From Halobacteriovorax sp. HLS (GTDB lineage Bacteria > Bdellovibrionota > Bacteriovoracia > Bacteriovoracales > Bacteriovoracaceae): 64,000 nucleotides of DNA. The first letter of the stretch is position 1. Each line of letters opens with the position of its first letter. Positions 8,255 through 18,434 of the stretch are shown piece after piece. A model generated the notes under the pieces. That model was not told the DNA's origin and searched no databases. It was given only the letters and a program-made list of their open reading frames with translations. Position numbers and translations under genes: made by a program. The stretch spans positions 496,001 through 560,000 of the forward strand of contig NZ_QOCL01000003.1 of NCBI RefSeq assembly GCF_004006665.1, given 5' to 3'.

Positions 8255-9264
8255 GGATTTATTTTATCAATTAACTTCTTGGCCAAGAAGAAGGAAAATG
8301 TATAACCATTCTTATACACACCGTGCATAGAATAGACTCCGTCTATAATTTCATCACAATAAGGCATACGCTTTCTTCCTTTGTGTCTCTTTCCATTTCT
8401 TATAATGGCCTTATCGAAACTAGGTATCTTCTCTTTAAAGAGATCTTTATAAAAATCATACTGCTCTTTAATTTCGACAAAATCAACGCTGTCCCACTGT
8501 GTATCTAAAGTTGTACCACCAATTAGTACTGTCTGATTAAAGTGTCTATAGACCATATTATGATGCCCAGAAGAGACTACAAAACTCTTCTTGCCAAGAT
8601 TTACCCTTTCAAAAGTAATATAATCGCCAGCAATAGTCTTAGAGTAGCTTAAGTGAGCGTTTGTAAAGTTTTTAAAGAAATGGTTCGAGTATGCTCCAAG
8701 AGCACTGATGATAATATTGGCCTTATACTTCTTACCATTTAAGCAAGTGACAATTTTGTTTGAAGCAATATCAGTTATAACACTTTCAATCTTTCTAATG
8801 TCACATTTATTTATCTCTTGATCTAAAAACTCGCTTAACTCTTTATTATTAACGACAAAATTCTCTTCAGTAGCGCCTTGCAACTGAAGACCACAAACTT
8901 CTATATCGTAGAAGCTCTCGTGCCTACGAATAAATTTCTTTTTCTTATGTTCATCACTTGGCAGTAAAAAATAATGATCTCCAGGGTAGAAGCCTTTTAA
9001 TTTAGATTGATACTCTTTTGTGTAATGAAAAGACTCAACAATCATATCACCTAAGTCACTATTACCTTTTGTTGTACCATTAAGGGAGACAACACTAGTT
9101 GTATTATCTGAACATGGTGCTAGCACTGAGTTTTGTGAAATTTGAGCTACTTTAAGACTGTCAAGGTCAAATTTTGAATTATTAGACATTTCAAACAGAA
9201 TAGATTGAGCACAAATGCCATTTCCTAAAACTAAAATATCAAAAAATTCGTCATACTCAGTCAT
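8251..9264 (-). CDS. FAD-dependent oxidoreductase (DAO-like)
   Basis: 337 residues. The N-terminal dinucleotide-binding motif LGNGICAQS (residues 13-21) and the C-terminal GVYKNGYTFSFFLA stretch resemble the D-amino-acid oxidase family of flavoproteins, where the C-terminal glycine-rich segment closes on the FAD. The third glycine of the GxGxxG motif is alanine. The substrate is unknown. No signal peptide, so cytoplasmic. It is divergent from tex with a 117-base gap and interlocks stop codons with the Kazal gene. The family call is moderate. Confidence 0.72.
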   Translation of the reverse strand: MTEYDEFFDILVLGNGICAQSILFEMSNNSKFDLDSLKVAQISQNSVLAPCSDNTTSVVSLNGTTKGNSDLGDMIVESFHYTKEYQSKLKGFYPGDHYFLLPSDEHKKKKFIRRHESFYDIEVCGLQLQGATEENFVVNNKELSEFLDQEINKCDIRKIESVITDIASNKIVTCLNGKKYKANIIISALGAYSNHFFKNFTNAHLSYSKTIAGDYITFERVNLGKKSFVVSSGHHNMVYRHFNQTVLIGGTTLDTQWDSVDFVEIKEQYDFYKDLFKEKIPSFDKAIIRNGKRHKGRKRMPYCDEIIDGVYSMHGVYKNGYTFSFFLAKKLIDKINP

Positions 9265-9381
9265 TTTCTTGGTTTCTCATTGTCAAAGTAGGTAGCTCTC
9301 ATTATCGTATACGTTCAAATAAATTACTAAATTTAACACAGGGTTTCAACCTAAGAGACCAAATTTAAGGAGATTATTTAA

Positions 9382-11691
9382 ATGGCAATTGATTCAAATG
9401 CAGTAGTATATGCTTCAACTAATACAGAAATTTCGGCCAAGCAGATCATGGCAGTTCTTAGTATGTTAATTGAAGAAGACTGCACTATTCCATTTATTAC
9501 TCGATATAGAAAAGAGGCCACAGGTGGTCTTGACGAAGTTCAGATTAGAGATATTCAAGATAGCTATGAAGAGTATTTAGAGCGTGAAAAGAGAAGGGCC
9601 TTTATTCTTGAAACAATAAAGAAGCAAGAACAACTTACACCAGAGCTAGAAAAGAAAATCTTAGCAGCTCAATCAATAAATGTTTTAGAAGATATTTATG
9701 CTCCATTTAAAGTAAAGAAAAAGACAAAGGGAATGATTGCAACTGAAGCAGGACTTGCTCCTTTTGCAGATCTTATCTTAACGACAAAAGGATCTATGCA
9801 AGACCTTGCTAAAGAAGCCGTTAAGTTCATTAATCCTGAAAAGAAAATCGAATCCTTTGACCATGCCGTTAAAGGAGCTTGTGATATCATCATAGAGAAA
9901 TTTGCTCATGATATCGAAATTAAAGAACAACTCAGAAAGGACTACTGGAGTGAGGCCCTCTTAAAATCTTCAAAAAGAGACAAGGCCGAAACAATCAAAG
10001 ACTTTGAAAAGTATAAAGACTATTTCGAATTTGAGCAGAAAGTATCAGAGCTAAAAGATCCAAAGGCATCCCACAGGTTCTTAGCAATGAGAAGAGGAAT
10101 GACTCAAAAGATCCTCAAAGTTGAAGTTTCATTTCCTGAAGAAGTAGCAACAGGGCTGATTAAAAAGAAATACTTTGATGATGAAGCGTTAACACTTGTA
10201 AATGTTCTTTTGGATTGCTCTAAAAAAGCATTCAACAACTATATTCATAGCTCACTTGATCTAGAGATGAAAACAGACTTAAAGAAATTATCTGATGAGT
10301 CTGCAATTGATGTATTTGGTGTAAATTTAAAAAACCTACTACTGCAACCGTACCTAGGCTCAAAGACAGTACTTGGAATGGACCCAGGTGTTCGTACAGG
10401 AGTAAAACTAGCTATTGTTGATAAAACAGGGAAATTCATCGTTGATACAGTTGTTTATCCACACCCTCCAAAGAATCATGAAGTTGAATCCGCAAAAATA
10501 ATTGAGGCCATGATCGAACAATTCAATGTTGAATATATTGCAATTGGAAATGGTACTTATGGAAGAGAAACTCTTGCCATTGTAGAAAAACTTGTTCCTC
10601 AAGTTAAGGCAGGAAAAGTTAAGGCCACAATGATTTCAGAGGCCGGAGCATCAATTTACTCTGCTTCAGAGATAGCTAGAAAAGAATTTCCAGACAAGGA
10701 CCCAACTGTTAGAGGTGCGATTTCAATTGCGAGAAGATTCCAAGACCCACTAGCAGAACTTGTAAAAATTGACCCTAAATCTATTGGGGTTGGTCAATAT
10801 CAACACGACGTGAATCAAACAAGACTTAAGAAGTCACTTGATGGAGTCGTAGAAAGTTGTGTGAACTATGTTGGTGTTGATATCAATACGGCCAGTGCAC
10901 CACTTCTATCTTTCATTTCGGGAATAGGACCTAGCGTAGCAGGAAATGTTGTAAAGTTCAGAGAAGAAAAAGGCGGTTTTAAAAATAGAGAAGAGATCCT
11001 TAAGGTCTCTAGATTTAGTCAAAAAGTATTCTTACAAGCGGCAGGGTTCTTAAGAATATATAACGGAGAAAATCCGCTCGATAGTACCTTTATTCACCCC
11101 GAAAGATATGACTCTATCACTAACTGGTGTAAGAGCAATTCTATTGAAGTAAAAGACCTTCTTGAAAATAATGAATACATCTTAAAGATGGAAAAAGATC
11201 AGAAGTTTAAAGAAGAGATCGGTGAATTCACCCATGCAGATATAATCAAGTCACTTCGATCACCTTCTCAGGATCCTAGAACTGAATTTAAGACAACTGA
11301 ATTTAGAAAAGATATATCTAAGATTTCAGACCTTAAAGAAGATGAATGGTATCCAGGAATAGTTACAAATATTACCCAATTTGGTGCCTTCGTTGATATT
11401 GGTATCAAAGAAAATGGACTACTACATATATCTCAAATAGCGGACAAATTTGTTGAAAACGCTCTAGAAGAGTTAAAAGTAGGTCAAGAGCTTAAGGTTC
11501 GAGTCAAAGAAGTTGATCTTCAAAGAGGTAGAATATCTCTATCTTGTAAGAGTGATGACGGTAAAGCAGAGTTTAAATCGAGGCATGATTCAGGGCCAAG
11601 AACAAACTCAAGACCAAAGTCGCAACCACAAGCACAAGCTCCTTTAAAGAACAATGCTTTCGCGGCCCTTAAAGGAATGAAATTTAAATAA
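9382..11691 (+). CDS. tex: Tex-family RNA-binding transcription accessory protein
   Basis: Tex is a conserved cytoplasmic nucleic-acid-binding protein linked to transcription. Domain order is typical over 769 residues: N-terminal helical Tex region (1-190), central helical region, a YqgF/RNase H-like domain beginning near 328 (GMDPGVRTG), helix-hairpin-helix region with [12 protein letters not shown] (about 512-523), and an S1 RNA-binding domain (about 655-725, [16 protein letters not shown]). A short low-complexity tail rich in Pro, Gln and Ala follows. A strong AAGGAG ribosome binding site precedes the ATG. It is followed by a hairpin and a convergent gene. Confidence 0.96.
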   Translation: MAIDSNAVVYASTNTEISAKQIMAVLSMLIEEDCTIPFITRYRKEATGGLDEVQIRDIQDSYEEYLEREKRRAFILETIKKQEQLTPELEKKILAAQSINVLEDIYAPFKVKKKTKGMIATEAGLAPFADLILTTKGSMQDLAKEAVKFINPEKKIESFDHAVKGACDIIIEKFAHDIEIKEQLRKDYWSEALLKSSKRDKAETIKDFEKYKDYFEFEQKVSELKDPKASHRFLAMRRGMTQKILKVEVSFPEEVATGLIKKKYFDDEALTLVNVLLDCSKKAFNNYIHSSLDLEMKTDLKKLSDESAIDVFGVNLKNLLLQPYLGSKTVLGMDPGVRTGVKLAIVDKTGKFIVDTVVYPHPPKNHEVESAKIIEAMIEQFNVEYIAIGNGTYGRETLAIVEKLVPQVKAGKVKATMISEAGASIYSASEIARKEFPDKDPTVRGAISIARRFQDPLAELVKIDPKSIGVGQYQHDVNQTRLKKSLDGVVESCVNYVGVDINTASAPLLSFISGIGPSVAGNVVKFREEKGGFKNREEILKVSRFSQKVFLQAAGFLRIYNGENPLDSTFIHPERYDSITNWCKSNSIEVKDLLENNEYILKMEKDQKFKEEIGEFTHADIIKSLRSPSQDPRTEFKTTEFRKDISKISDLKEDEWYPGIVTNITQFGAFVDIGIKENGLLHISQIADKFVENALEELKVGQELKVRVKEVDLQRGRISLSCKSDDGKAEFKSRHDSGPRTNSRPKSQPQAQAPLKNNAFAALKGMKFK

Positions 11692-11700
11692 CTCATTTTT

Positions 11701-11724
11701 AACTGCTCCTAAATAGGAGCAGTT
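11701..11724. terminator. Hairpin between tex and the convergent dioxygenase-family gene
   Basis: AACTGCTCCTA-AA-TAGGAGCAGTT is a perfect inverted repeat between two convergent 3' ends. A long T tract is missing on both sides, so this is an imperfect intrinsic terminator or an mRNA end-protecting hairpin serving both directions. Confidence 0.65.
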
Positions 11725-11728
11725 AAAC

Positions 11729-12052
11729 TTATTTAAATATCGACAAATTCAACTCTCTAATCTCACCCATCCAAATTGCATAATCTCTATGATCTTTTAA
11801 GTCATCACCTGTGACAGGATGGGAAAAGACAATTAGATCCTTTCTCTTAAGCGCAACAAAGCTTAACACATCTCCAAAGAGATCAGGTTCTACAAGTATT
11901 TGAACACTCCACATAGGGTGTGGACCAACATTCTTTTCGTGAAAACGACCAATTGAGACAGAGAATTTAGTAGAAATAAGTTCACACAACTCTTTGGCAT
12001 AATGTATGGACTCACTTGTATAGTATAGATGTATATGGAATTCTTTAATCAT
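11729..12052 (-). CDS. DOPA 4,5-dioxygenase family protein
   Basis: A 107-residue cytoplasmic protein matching the small DOPA-dioxygenase-like family: H6 and H8 in FHIHLYY, GRFHE with H38, VGPHPMW with H45, and SHPVTGDDLKDH with H78 and H88. In this family the conserved histidines bind iron; most bacterial members have no proven substrate. The start ATG has no ribosome binding site; instead an extended -10 (TGATATAAT) ends 6 bases upstream, implying a leaderless mRNA. No pathway neighbours are visible. Confidence 0.85.
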   Translation of the reverse strand: MIKEFHIHLYYTSESIHYAKELCELISTKFSVSIGRFHEKNVGPHPMWSVQILVEPDLFGDVLSFVALKRKDLIVFSHPVTGDDLKDHRDYAIWMGEIRELNLSIFK

Positions 12053-12058
12053 ATAAGC

Positions 12059-12064
12059 ATTATA
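12059..12064 (-). promoter_or_regulatory. Extended -10 at the start of the DOPA-dioxygenase-family gene
   Basis: On the minus strand TGATATAAT ends exactly 6 bases before the ATG at 12052. This predicts transcription start at the start codon. Confidence 0.6.
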
Positions 12065-12184
12065 TCAAAATATTAAAAAAAGAGTACCTTAGACATATAA
12101 ATATTCTTTATAACACCACTAAAAGTAATTTAATTTTCTTTATACCTTAAAGCTCCTATATTCTTGCCTAACAAAGGAGAACAA

Positions 12185-12682
12185 ATGAGAACAAAGAAAT
12201 TACTTACAATCTTAACACTATTATTAACAACACAAATTAACGCTGAGGAAACAAGCTTTACTCGTATCATTAAGGATGAAACACATAGTTCACAGATAAT
12301 ACTAGATCTGGAATCAGTTAGATGTTCTGGCCTCGGATACGGATTAGAGGAATTAAAAATATCTGTCCCATCTCTTAAATGGAGTGCCATTTTCGATCAC
12401 TCTAATAACGATAATAGAGGGCCATGTGTAACGGCAGGAACAAGGTTTTGCTCTTTTCTAGATCCAGAAGGAATACCTGATGTTCTTCTTGATCCAGAAA
12501 ATCCTAGAGAAAATATTCAGGTACGTGTTTTCTTAGAAGAAAGGTTTGATAAAAAAGAAAACCATTGCACTAGAACATTAGAAGAAAAAGTAGAAACAAA
12601 TGTTAGAGGCATTGATTTTACACACTCTAGAATTAAAGATATTGGAACAATTGATTTAGAAGAATGTAACAGACTATTTTAA
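12185..12682 (+). CDS. Secreted protein of unknown function
   Basis: Not recognised. 165 residues with a clear signal peptide (MRTKK followed by a leucine/threonine-rich core, cleavage near INA-EE). The mature part contains several cysteines (RCSGL, GPCVTAG, FCSF, HCTR, ECNRL) and is probably periplasmic with disulfides. The start at 12185 is set by the AAAGGAG ribosome binding site; an in-frame alternative codon at 12164 lies upstream of it. A hairpin terminator follows 6 bases after the stop. Confidence 0.75.
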   Translation: MRTKKLLTILTLLLTTQINAEETSFTRIIKDETHSSQIILDLESVRCSGLGYGLEELKISVPSLKWSAIFDHSNNDNRGPCVTAGTRFCSFLDPEGIPDVLLDPENPRENIQVRVFLEERFDKKENHCTRTLEEKVETNVRGIDFTHSRIKDIGTIDLEECNRLF

Positions 12683-12688
12683 AATATT

Positions 12689-12708
12689 GAGCACGCAACA
12701 ACGTGCTC
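12689..12708. terminator. Bidirectional hairpin terminator
   Basis: GAGCACG-CAACAA-CGTGCTC followed by TTTAGTTTT on the plus strand; the minus strand also continues into ATATTTT. It separates two convergent genes for secreted proteins. Confidence 0.75.
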
Positions 12709-12709
12709 T

Positions 12710-13525
12710 TTAGTTTTCAAAGCCACTAGCAGAAGTTTTCTCTCCAATAGAAGAGGACGTTGGAACCGCATAAGGAGTTCTTACTCTTTTAAAATCTGAA
12801 AGTGTTGACGTAGATCGCTTATAGTGAAACCCATTACAATAACCTTGATCCTGACCATGTAGAAAACAATCTGAATCTTGTTGTGCACTTGTATCCTCAG
12901 CTTTTTTCATACAGAAATCAATTGATCCTACAGCATCCCCTACTGAATCTAAACATTGCTTATAGGCCATAAATTGCTCTTTTTGACTCTGTTTTTCATA
13001 GAACCTATCATCAATTGCATTTACTGCTAAGTCTCTACAAATATACATGGCCTGATCCTGCTCTATACAATCTGCAACGAGCTGATCATATCGGTAACAA
13101 GACTCCTCATCTTCGAATGGACAATTTGGATTATCCGAGGCCTTAGAAGTTGGTTGCTTAGTACCTTTCGCCTTTTGTCTTAAAAACTTATTCTTCTTAA
13201 TATCTAATTTAGATTTAATGACATTCGTTTTACATTTATATTGATATCTCTGTTCAATATTCTTACAACTTTCAAAGTCCTTACTCGTCAGTGGCTCAAT
13301 ATCTGGATAACCTTTTTCAAGATAGGCCATATAGACCTTCTTATTCATTCTTATAATACTTGTACAAATTGATCTTTTCTCTTCTTTACCAAAAGTACAC
13401 TCTTTGAGCTCACTTTCAGTGATGATTATTGGACCACCAACTTTCACCTTTAAAACCTTAGATTCTGTAGCATTAACAACTACAAAGGAAGAAAGCATAG
13501 ATATTAAAAAAATCTTCTTAAACAT
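12710..13525 (-). CDS. Secreted cysteine-rich protein of unknown function
   Basis: Not recognised. 271 residues with a signal peptide (MFKKIFLISML..., cleavage near VNA). The mature protein is polar, lysine- and glutamine-rich, with many cysteines spread along its length (FEDEESCYRYD, DFCMKK, SDCFLHG), suggesting a disulfide-stabilised periplasmic or extracellular protein. The start at 13525 is chosen because GGAG sits 6 bases upstream; an in-frame alternative at 13549 would precede that site. It is convergent with the neighbouring secreted protein gene. Confidence 0.7.
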   Translation of the reverse strand: MFKKIFLISMLSSFVVVNATESKVLKVKVGGPIIITESELKECTFGKEEKRSICTSIIRMNKKVYMAYLEKGYPDIEPLTSKDFESCKNIEQRYQYKCKTNVIKSKLDIKKNKFLRQKAKGTKQPTSKASDNPNCPFEDEESCYRYDQLVADCIEQDQAMYICRDLAVNAIDDRFYEKQSQKEQFMAYKQCLDSVGDAVGSIDFCMKKAEDTSAQQDSDCFLHGQDQGYCNGFHYKRSTSTLSDFKRVRTPYAVPTSSSIGEKTSASGFEN

Positions 13526-13645
13526 TCTCGTCTCCAAATTACTTGACACTTTTGTATCGGACTATTTTGATAAAATATTTAAGAAAATTTCACTGATCCA
13601 GAGTATGCCCCATAAGCTACTGAAAATATTGCACAAAGAGATGAA

Positions 13646-14812
13646 TTACCCGATTGATCTGACATAGTCGAGATAGCTACTTTCTTCTTTTTTAAATTGA
13701 ATAATAGCAAGAGCGCTAAAAGTTATAGAGATAAAATAGGGAATGATAAAAGAAAGTAGAACACCTTTTAGTGTTATAAAAACGGGAATTTGTCGATCGA
13801 CGAAAATATCAGGCATTATATTTGGCGCATATACTTTCATAAGCCCAAGAAAAATAAAACCAAAGATGAGGCCACCAACAATACTTCCAAGGGTTGTTGC
13901 ATTTAAAAAGACTTTCATTGCAAATTCTAACTTCTTTTTTGAACTACCTAATATCCAAAATGACACTAGATCCCCTTTTACCTTACCTAGAAATATCATT
14001 AGTCCCGAGGTAATACATAGAGATACTAACAAAGTCATTCCCGTAAATAGAAAGAGCATTACAGAGTTTTCAAGCTTTAATGCCCATACCAAATTTCTAT
14101 TCTTATACTCCCATGTCTCTAACCGAGCTCTTCCAGAGAAGTTAGTATCCAGCATCTGCTGTAATTCATCGGCATCAACATCCTTATAAAGCCTAAATCG
14201 GTTGACAGCTCTTTTACGAATTAAGTTTTGTACAACAGGTAACCTAACCCAAGTATTAAACATGTCAACTTCAGGAACGTCAGTTCTAATGATAGAAGAA
14301 ATCGTAACATTTAATAAACGAGGAATATCATCAAGAAGACTGTCCACATGAGAGGGAGAAATAAAAGCGACATCATCACCGGCCATAGCAGAAACCTTAT
14401 AGGCCAAATCAGTTCCAATGATAACACTTTCAAGATCTTCTTTATTTAAAAATTGTGGAATACTTCTAGTTGTATCAATCCCCCTAAGGATAACAGGGGT
14501 AATAAAATTTAGATGTCTTAAAAGTAATTCAATCTCATATTCAACACTAGGTCTGTAGTGCTTATTAACAAGTTTATTATAGAGCAAGTCAACATCTTCA
14601 TCTGTGAAATCTTTTAAATAGATTACAGCACTACCTTCTATAGACTTAGATCTACCTGTTAATTTATTCTGAAGTCCTCCCATTGTGCTTTGGAGAACAA
14701 GAAGGGCAAAGCTAGAAATAAACAAACCAACGATTGCTAAAAATAACAATCGCTGGCGAGTTTTTGCTTTATAAATATACGAAAAGAAATATCGACAAAA
14801 GTTTAAGATCAT
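13646..14812 (-). CDS. FtsX/LolC-like ABC transporter permease
   Basis: 388 residues with one N-terminal membrane span (about 22-43), a periplasmic domain of about 200 residues and three C-terminal spans, the layout of MacB/LolC/FtsX-type permeases that pull lipoproteins or peptides from the membrane. No partner ATPase is nearby, so it must pair with one encoded elsewhere. It starts 4 bases after the end of fadJ on the same strand and is probably co-transcribed with fadI-fadJ, an unusual association. Confidence 0.72.
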   Translation of the reverse strand: MILNFCRYFFSYIYKAKTRQRLLFLAIVGLFISSFALLVLQSTMGGLQNKLTGRSKSIEGSAVIYLKDFTDEDVDLLYNKLVNKHYRPSVEYEIELLLRHLNFITPVILRGIDTTRSIPQFLNKEDLESVIIGTDLAYKVSAMAGDDVAFISPSHVDSLLDDIPRLLNVTISSIIRTDVPEVDMFNTWVRLPVVQNLIRKRAVNRFRLYKDVDADELQQMLDTNFSGRARLETWEYKNRNLVWALKLENSVMLFLFTGMTLLVSLCITSGLMIFLGKVKGDLVSFWILGSSKKKLEFAMKVFLNATTLGSIVGGLIFGFIFLGLMKVYAPNIMPDIFVDRQIPVFITLKGVLLSFIIPYFISITFSALAIIQFKKEESSYLDYVRSIG

Positions 14813-14816
14813 CTAA

Positions 14817-16937
14817 TTAGATATCGTAGAACTTTTTCTTATTTGCCGCTAAATCTTTTAAATAAGCACACGGTGTGTACCTATCTTTATCAACTGAAGA
14901 AGCGCGCTTTTCCATTGCCTCAATTAATCGATCAAGACCTTCTGAATCAGCATACTTTAGTAGACCACCTCTAAATGGAGGAAAACCAATACCAAAAATT
15001 AAACCCAAATCCACATCAGCAGCGGTATCAACAATACCATCAGCTAAAACAGTTGCGGCCTCATTTATCATTGGAAGGAAGATTCTTAATTGAATCTCAG
15101 TTTCATCCATTTTCTTCTTTGTAGCCGGAAGTAGTGCTTGAACCTCTTCATTTACTCCTTCAACCTTTCCTTTTTTGTCATATAAGTAGAAACCTTTTTG
15201 ATTCTTCTTACCTAAGAAGCCTTTCTCAGTTAATAAAGAAGAAATTGGTGAAGATTTAACTCTATCTCCAAGACCATCATGGATGATCTTCGCAACTTTT
15301 TCACCAACATCTATACCAACTTCATCAAGAAGACGACAAGGCCCCATCGGCATACCAAAATTCAAGCATGCATCATCAATATCTTTCATAGGCACGCCTT
15401 CATTTAGAAGAAAACCAGCTTCATTCATAAATGGCATAAGAATTCTATTCACTAAGAAACCTGGTCCATCCTTAACGATAACAGGAGTCTTTTTTACCTT
15501 CATACACCAACCATAAAGGGCCTCAAGTGTTTCAGGAGCAACTTTATCATGAGTAATGATTTCCACTAATGGCATCATATGAACAGGATTGAAAAAATGA
15601 AGTCCTGCAAAACGTTCAGGCTTTTTAAGGGCCGTACTCATTTCTTGCACAGAAAGTGAAGATGTATTTGAAGTAATAATACAATCGTCCCTAACTTCTC
15701 CTTCAAGTTCAGAAAAAACACTCTTTTTGATATTCATATTTTCAACAATGGCCTCAATAACAAGGTCCACTCTTGGAAATCCTTCATAACCTGTTTGACC
15801 TTGGATTGATCTTTGCTTTCTCACAAATTCATCTTGAGTAATTCTCTTACGCTTAAGAGCACCACTAAAATTCGAAGAAGATTGCTTAAATCCCAGTTCT
15901 AAAGCCTCGACAGTTAAGTCTTTCATAATAGGGGCCATACCATTGTCGGCCATAAGCCATGCAATTCCCCCACCCATTGTTCCAGCACCAAGTGCCGCAC
16001 CTTTTTTCAATTTTGGAAGTTCCTTAGAACTTTTTGGACCAGAATATTTCTTAGCAGTTTCAGTCATAAAGAAGATATGCTGTAAGTTCTTACTCTGCTC
16101 ACTAACGCACAACTCTCCGAAGGCCTGAGCTTCTGCCGAAAGATAACTAGACCTTCCCTTCATAATCCCTGCTTCCATTACATCAAGAATTTTCAATGGT
16201 GCTTGGTAGAACCCCTTAGTCTTCTTTAAAACATTCTCTCTGGCCTTTTGAAAAATAATTTTCTTAGCAAAGAAGTTATCACTTGCTATATTTTCCAAAG
16301 ATTCTTTAAGGCCCGATTTCTTTTCAACTTCATTAAAATGAAATGAAGCCATTGTCTTAACTCTTTCTTTTGGATAGACACCGGCCACTAATCCAAGTCT
16401 CTTGGCCTTCTTTGCCTTTAACATCTTTCCAGTTAGAATGACATCTAATGATTTTGGAAGCCCAATCTTTCTTGGTAGTCTATATGTTCCACCAAAACCA
16501 GGAATCAGACCTAACTTAACTTCTGGTAATCCTAACATTGTTCCCTTGTCATCCGAGGCAACAATATGCTTACAAGAAAGAGATAATTCAAGACCTCCTC
16601 CAAGGCAAACACCATGAACAGCGGCTACTGTTGGACATTTCAAATCTTCAATCTTGTTAAAAATTGTCTGTCCAGCTTCTGCTCCATTTGCACCATCAGC
16701 TTCAGTTTTCATTGAGGCAATAAGATTTATATCAGCGCCTGCAATAAAGCATCTGTCTTTATGTGTCCAAAAAACAACTCCTTTTAGAGACTTGTCCTTG
16801 TGTAGTTCATCAAGAACATTAGAGAGCTCTTGTAGAGTTTCTTCATCTAGAGTTGTCATTGATTTTTTACAATTGTAACCAAAACCAATGTAAGCAACCT
16901 GCTCTTCCATTTCAAAACTTATTTTCTTAGTTTCCAT
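14817..16937 (-). CDS. fadJ: Fatty acid oxidation complex, hydratase/dehydrogenase subunit
   Basis: A bifunctional beta-oxidation enzyme of 706 residues. The N-terminal enoyl-CoA hydratase domain has CLGGGLEL with E117 and LPEVKLGLIPG with E139, the two catalytic glutamates. The 3-hydroxyacyl-CoA dehydrogenase domain begins with the NAD motif GAGTMGGG (317-324) and has the catalytic pair H447 and E459 in HFFNPV...LVE. The C-terminal dehydrogenase repeats are complete. The ATG lies 7 bases after the thiolase gene, so the two form the usual fadIJ operon. FadB is an alternative name; the thiolase resembles FadI, so FadJ is preferred. Confidence 0.95.
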   Translation of the reverse strand: METKKISFEMEEQVAYIGFGYNCKKSMTTLDEETLQELSNVLDELHKDKSLKGVVFWTHKDRCFIAGADINLIASMKTEADGANGAEAGQTIFNKIEDLKCPTVAAVHGVCLGGGLELSLSCKHIVASDDKGTMLGLPEVKLGLIPGFGGTYRLPRKIGLPKSLDVILTGKMLKAKKAKRLGLVAGVYPKERVKTMASFHFNEVEKKSGLKESLENIASDNFFAKKIIFQKARENVLKKTKGFYQAPLKILDVMEAGIMKGRSSYLSAEAQAFGELCVSEQSKNLQHIFFMTETAKKYSGPKSSKELPKLKKGAALGAGTMGGGIAWLMADNGMAPIMKDLTVEALELGFKQSSSNFSGALKRKRITQDEFVRKQRSIQGQTGYEGFPRVDLVIEAIVENMNIKKSVFSELEGEVRDDCIITSNTSSLSVQEMSTALKKPERFAGLHFFNPVHMMPLVEIITHDKVAPETLEALYGWCMKVKKTPVIVKDGPGFLVNRILMPFMNEAGFLLNEGVPMKDIDDACLNFGMPMGPCRLLDEVGIDVGEKVAKIIHDGLGDRVKSSPISSLLTEKGFLGKKNQKGFYLYDKKGKVEGVNEEVQALLPATKKKMDETEIQLRIFLPMINEAATVLADGIVDTAADVDLGLIFGIGFPPFRGGLLKYADSEGLDRLIEAMEKRASSVDKDRYTPCAYLKDLAANKKKFYDI

Positions 16938-16944
16938 ATACTAC

Positions 16945-18240
16945 CTACTTAATTAAATTTTCAATAATGCAGGCACCACCTTGGCCCCCACCGATACATA
17001 GAGAAGCGATACCTTTGTCCGCTTTTCTTCTTTTAAGCTCGTGCATAAGAGTCACAATCAATCTAGAACCTGTTGATCCAACAGGGTGACCTAGAGCAAT
17101 TGCTCCACCGTTTACATTTAATTTTTCAGAAGGAATTTCTCCAAGAGCTTTATCAAGACCAAATTTTGCAGCATACTTATCTTCTTTACATGCCATAGTT
17201 ACAGCAAGCAATTGAGCTGCAAAAGCCTCATTGATTTCTACTAAGTCCATATCTTTAACAGTAAGCTTTGTTCTCTCAAGAGCGCCATGCATAGAAAGAA
17301 GAGGTCCCATCCCCATTCTCTCAGGCTCTAGGCCATGAAAGTGATAATCTACCATTCTAGCGATAGGCTCTAAGTTATACTTTTTAACTGCTTCTTCACT
17401 AGCAAATAAAAGCGCCGATCCACCATCAGTAATTGGACATGCATTACCAACTGTAACTGTACCAGATCTCTTTTCAAAGTAAGGCTTCATTTTAGCAAGA
17501 CCTTCCACAGTAGAATTCTCACGAGGTCCAACATCATTAGAAAGAAGCTTATTAAGTTTTTCCCCAACTAGAAGTGGTAGTATTTCATCATCAAATTTTC
17601 CGGCCTTTTGGGCAGCTACAGCTCTATGGTGAGATGAGTTAGCAAATTCATCTTGCATGAGTCTTGTAAGGTCAAACTCTCTAGCTAAAACTTCAGCTGT
17701 TTGCCCCATATTCATTCCACAAAATGGATCCGTTAAACCTTGCTCAATGGCAATAATAGGAGAAAGAAAAGGAGGTCTAAAAGCACTAATTGCCTTAAGC
17801 TTATCCGACACTGTTCTTGCCTTCATCACATTGACGAATAACTCAGTCATTTCTTTACCGTATATAAGTGGCATTTGAGACATATTCTCGACTCCACCAG
17901 CAACGATTAAATCACTTCTTCCACTAGCAATCTTCAAGAAAGCTTGTGAAACTGCTTCCATACCAGAAGCACAATTTCTATGCACTGAGTATGCAGAAGT
18001 TTTCTTGTGTAATCCGGCTTCAAGAGCAATCACACGAGAAATATTTGGATACTTCGCAGGTGTTCCTGTGTTTCCAAAAATAACTTCATCGATACAATCA
18101 TAAGGGATGGATGTCTTATCCATCATATGACTAACTAAGTACGCTCCCAAAAAAGGTGCGTCCACATCTTTAAGATCGGCGCCGGCCTTCGCATGAGGTG
18201 AGCGTTTGCCATCTATAATATAAACAGGTTTCATGGCCAT
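16945..18240 (-). CDS. fadI: Acetyl-CoA acyltransferase (beta-oxidation thiolase)
   Basis: The thiolase that cleaves 3-ketoacyl-CoA in the last step of beta-oxidation. 431 residues with nucleophile C90 in HRNCASG, H385 in GHPVG and C415 in CIGGGQGGA, so all catalytic residues are present. The length and internal loops fit FadI rather than the shorter FadA. The ATG at 18240 has a GAGGAG site 5 bases upstream; another ATG two codons later is a less likely start. It is the first gene of the operon fadI-fadJ-permease. For a predator this pathway would use prey lipid (inference). Confidence 0.95.
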   Translation of the reverse strand: MAMKPVYIIDGKRSPHAKAGADLKDVDAPFLGAYLVSHMMDKTSIPYDCIDEVIFGNTGTPAKYPNISRVIALEAGLHKKTSAYSVHRNCASGMEAVSQAFLKIASGRSDLIVAGGVENMSQMPLIYGKEMTELFVNVMKARTVSDKLKAISAFRPPFLSPIIAIEQGLTDPFCGMNMGQTAEVLAREFDLTRLMQDEFANSSHHRAVAAQKAGKFDDEILPLLVGEKLNKLLSNDVGPRENSTVEGLAKMKPYFEKRSGTVTVGNACPITDGGSALLFASEEAVKKYNLEPIARMVDYHFHGLEPERMGMGPLLSMHGALERTKLTVKDMDLVEINEAFAAQLLAVTMACKEDKYAAKFGLDKALGEIPSEKLNVNGGAIALGHPVGSTGSRLIVTLMHELKRRKADKGIASLCIGGGQGGACIIENLIK

Positions 18241-18352
18241 CTTTTCTCCTCTATTAATTAGTTATGAGCTAAAAGCTTGTAATAAAAAGATTTATCTCAA
18301 AAATCATAGAGCAAAAATAGATAAAGGAAAAGGAAATAGAACAAAAAAAAGA

Positions 18353-18375
18353 GGGAGTAGCGCCACACTACTCCC
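18353..18375 (-). terminator. Rho-independent terminator of the 18435 barrel gene
   Basis: On the minus strand GGGAGTAG-loop-CTACTCCC is followed by TC and an eight-T run. It lies downstream of the barrel gene and upstream of the fad operon. Confidence 0.88.
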
Positions 18376-18409
18376 ACTTTAAACCGAGAAGAAAAACTAT
18401 CTACATAAA

Positions 18410-18426
18410 CCGACGTAATACGTCGG
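18410..18426. repeat. Small perfect palindrome
   Basis: CCGACGTA-A-TACGTCGG sits between the stop of the barrel gene and its terminator. It may be a 3'-end hairpin; no T run follows. Confidence 0.45.
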
Positions 18427-18434
18427 AAGATGGA

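Noticed and set aside
13743-14189. 148-codon frame opposite the permease gene
   Set aside because: Lies wholly within a good coding region, no start signals and no recognisable domain.
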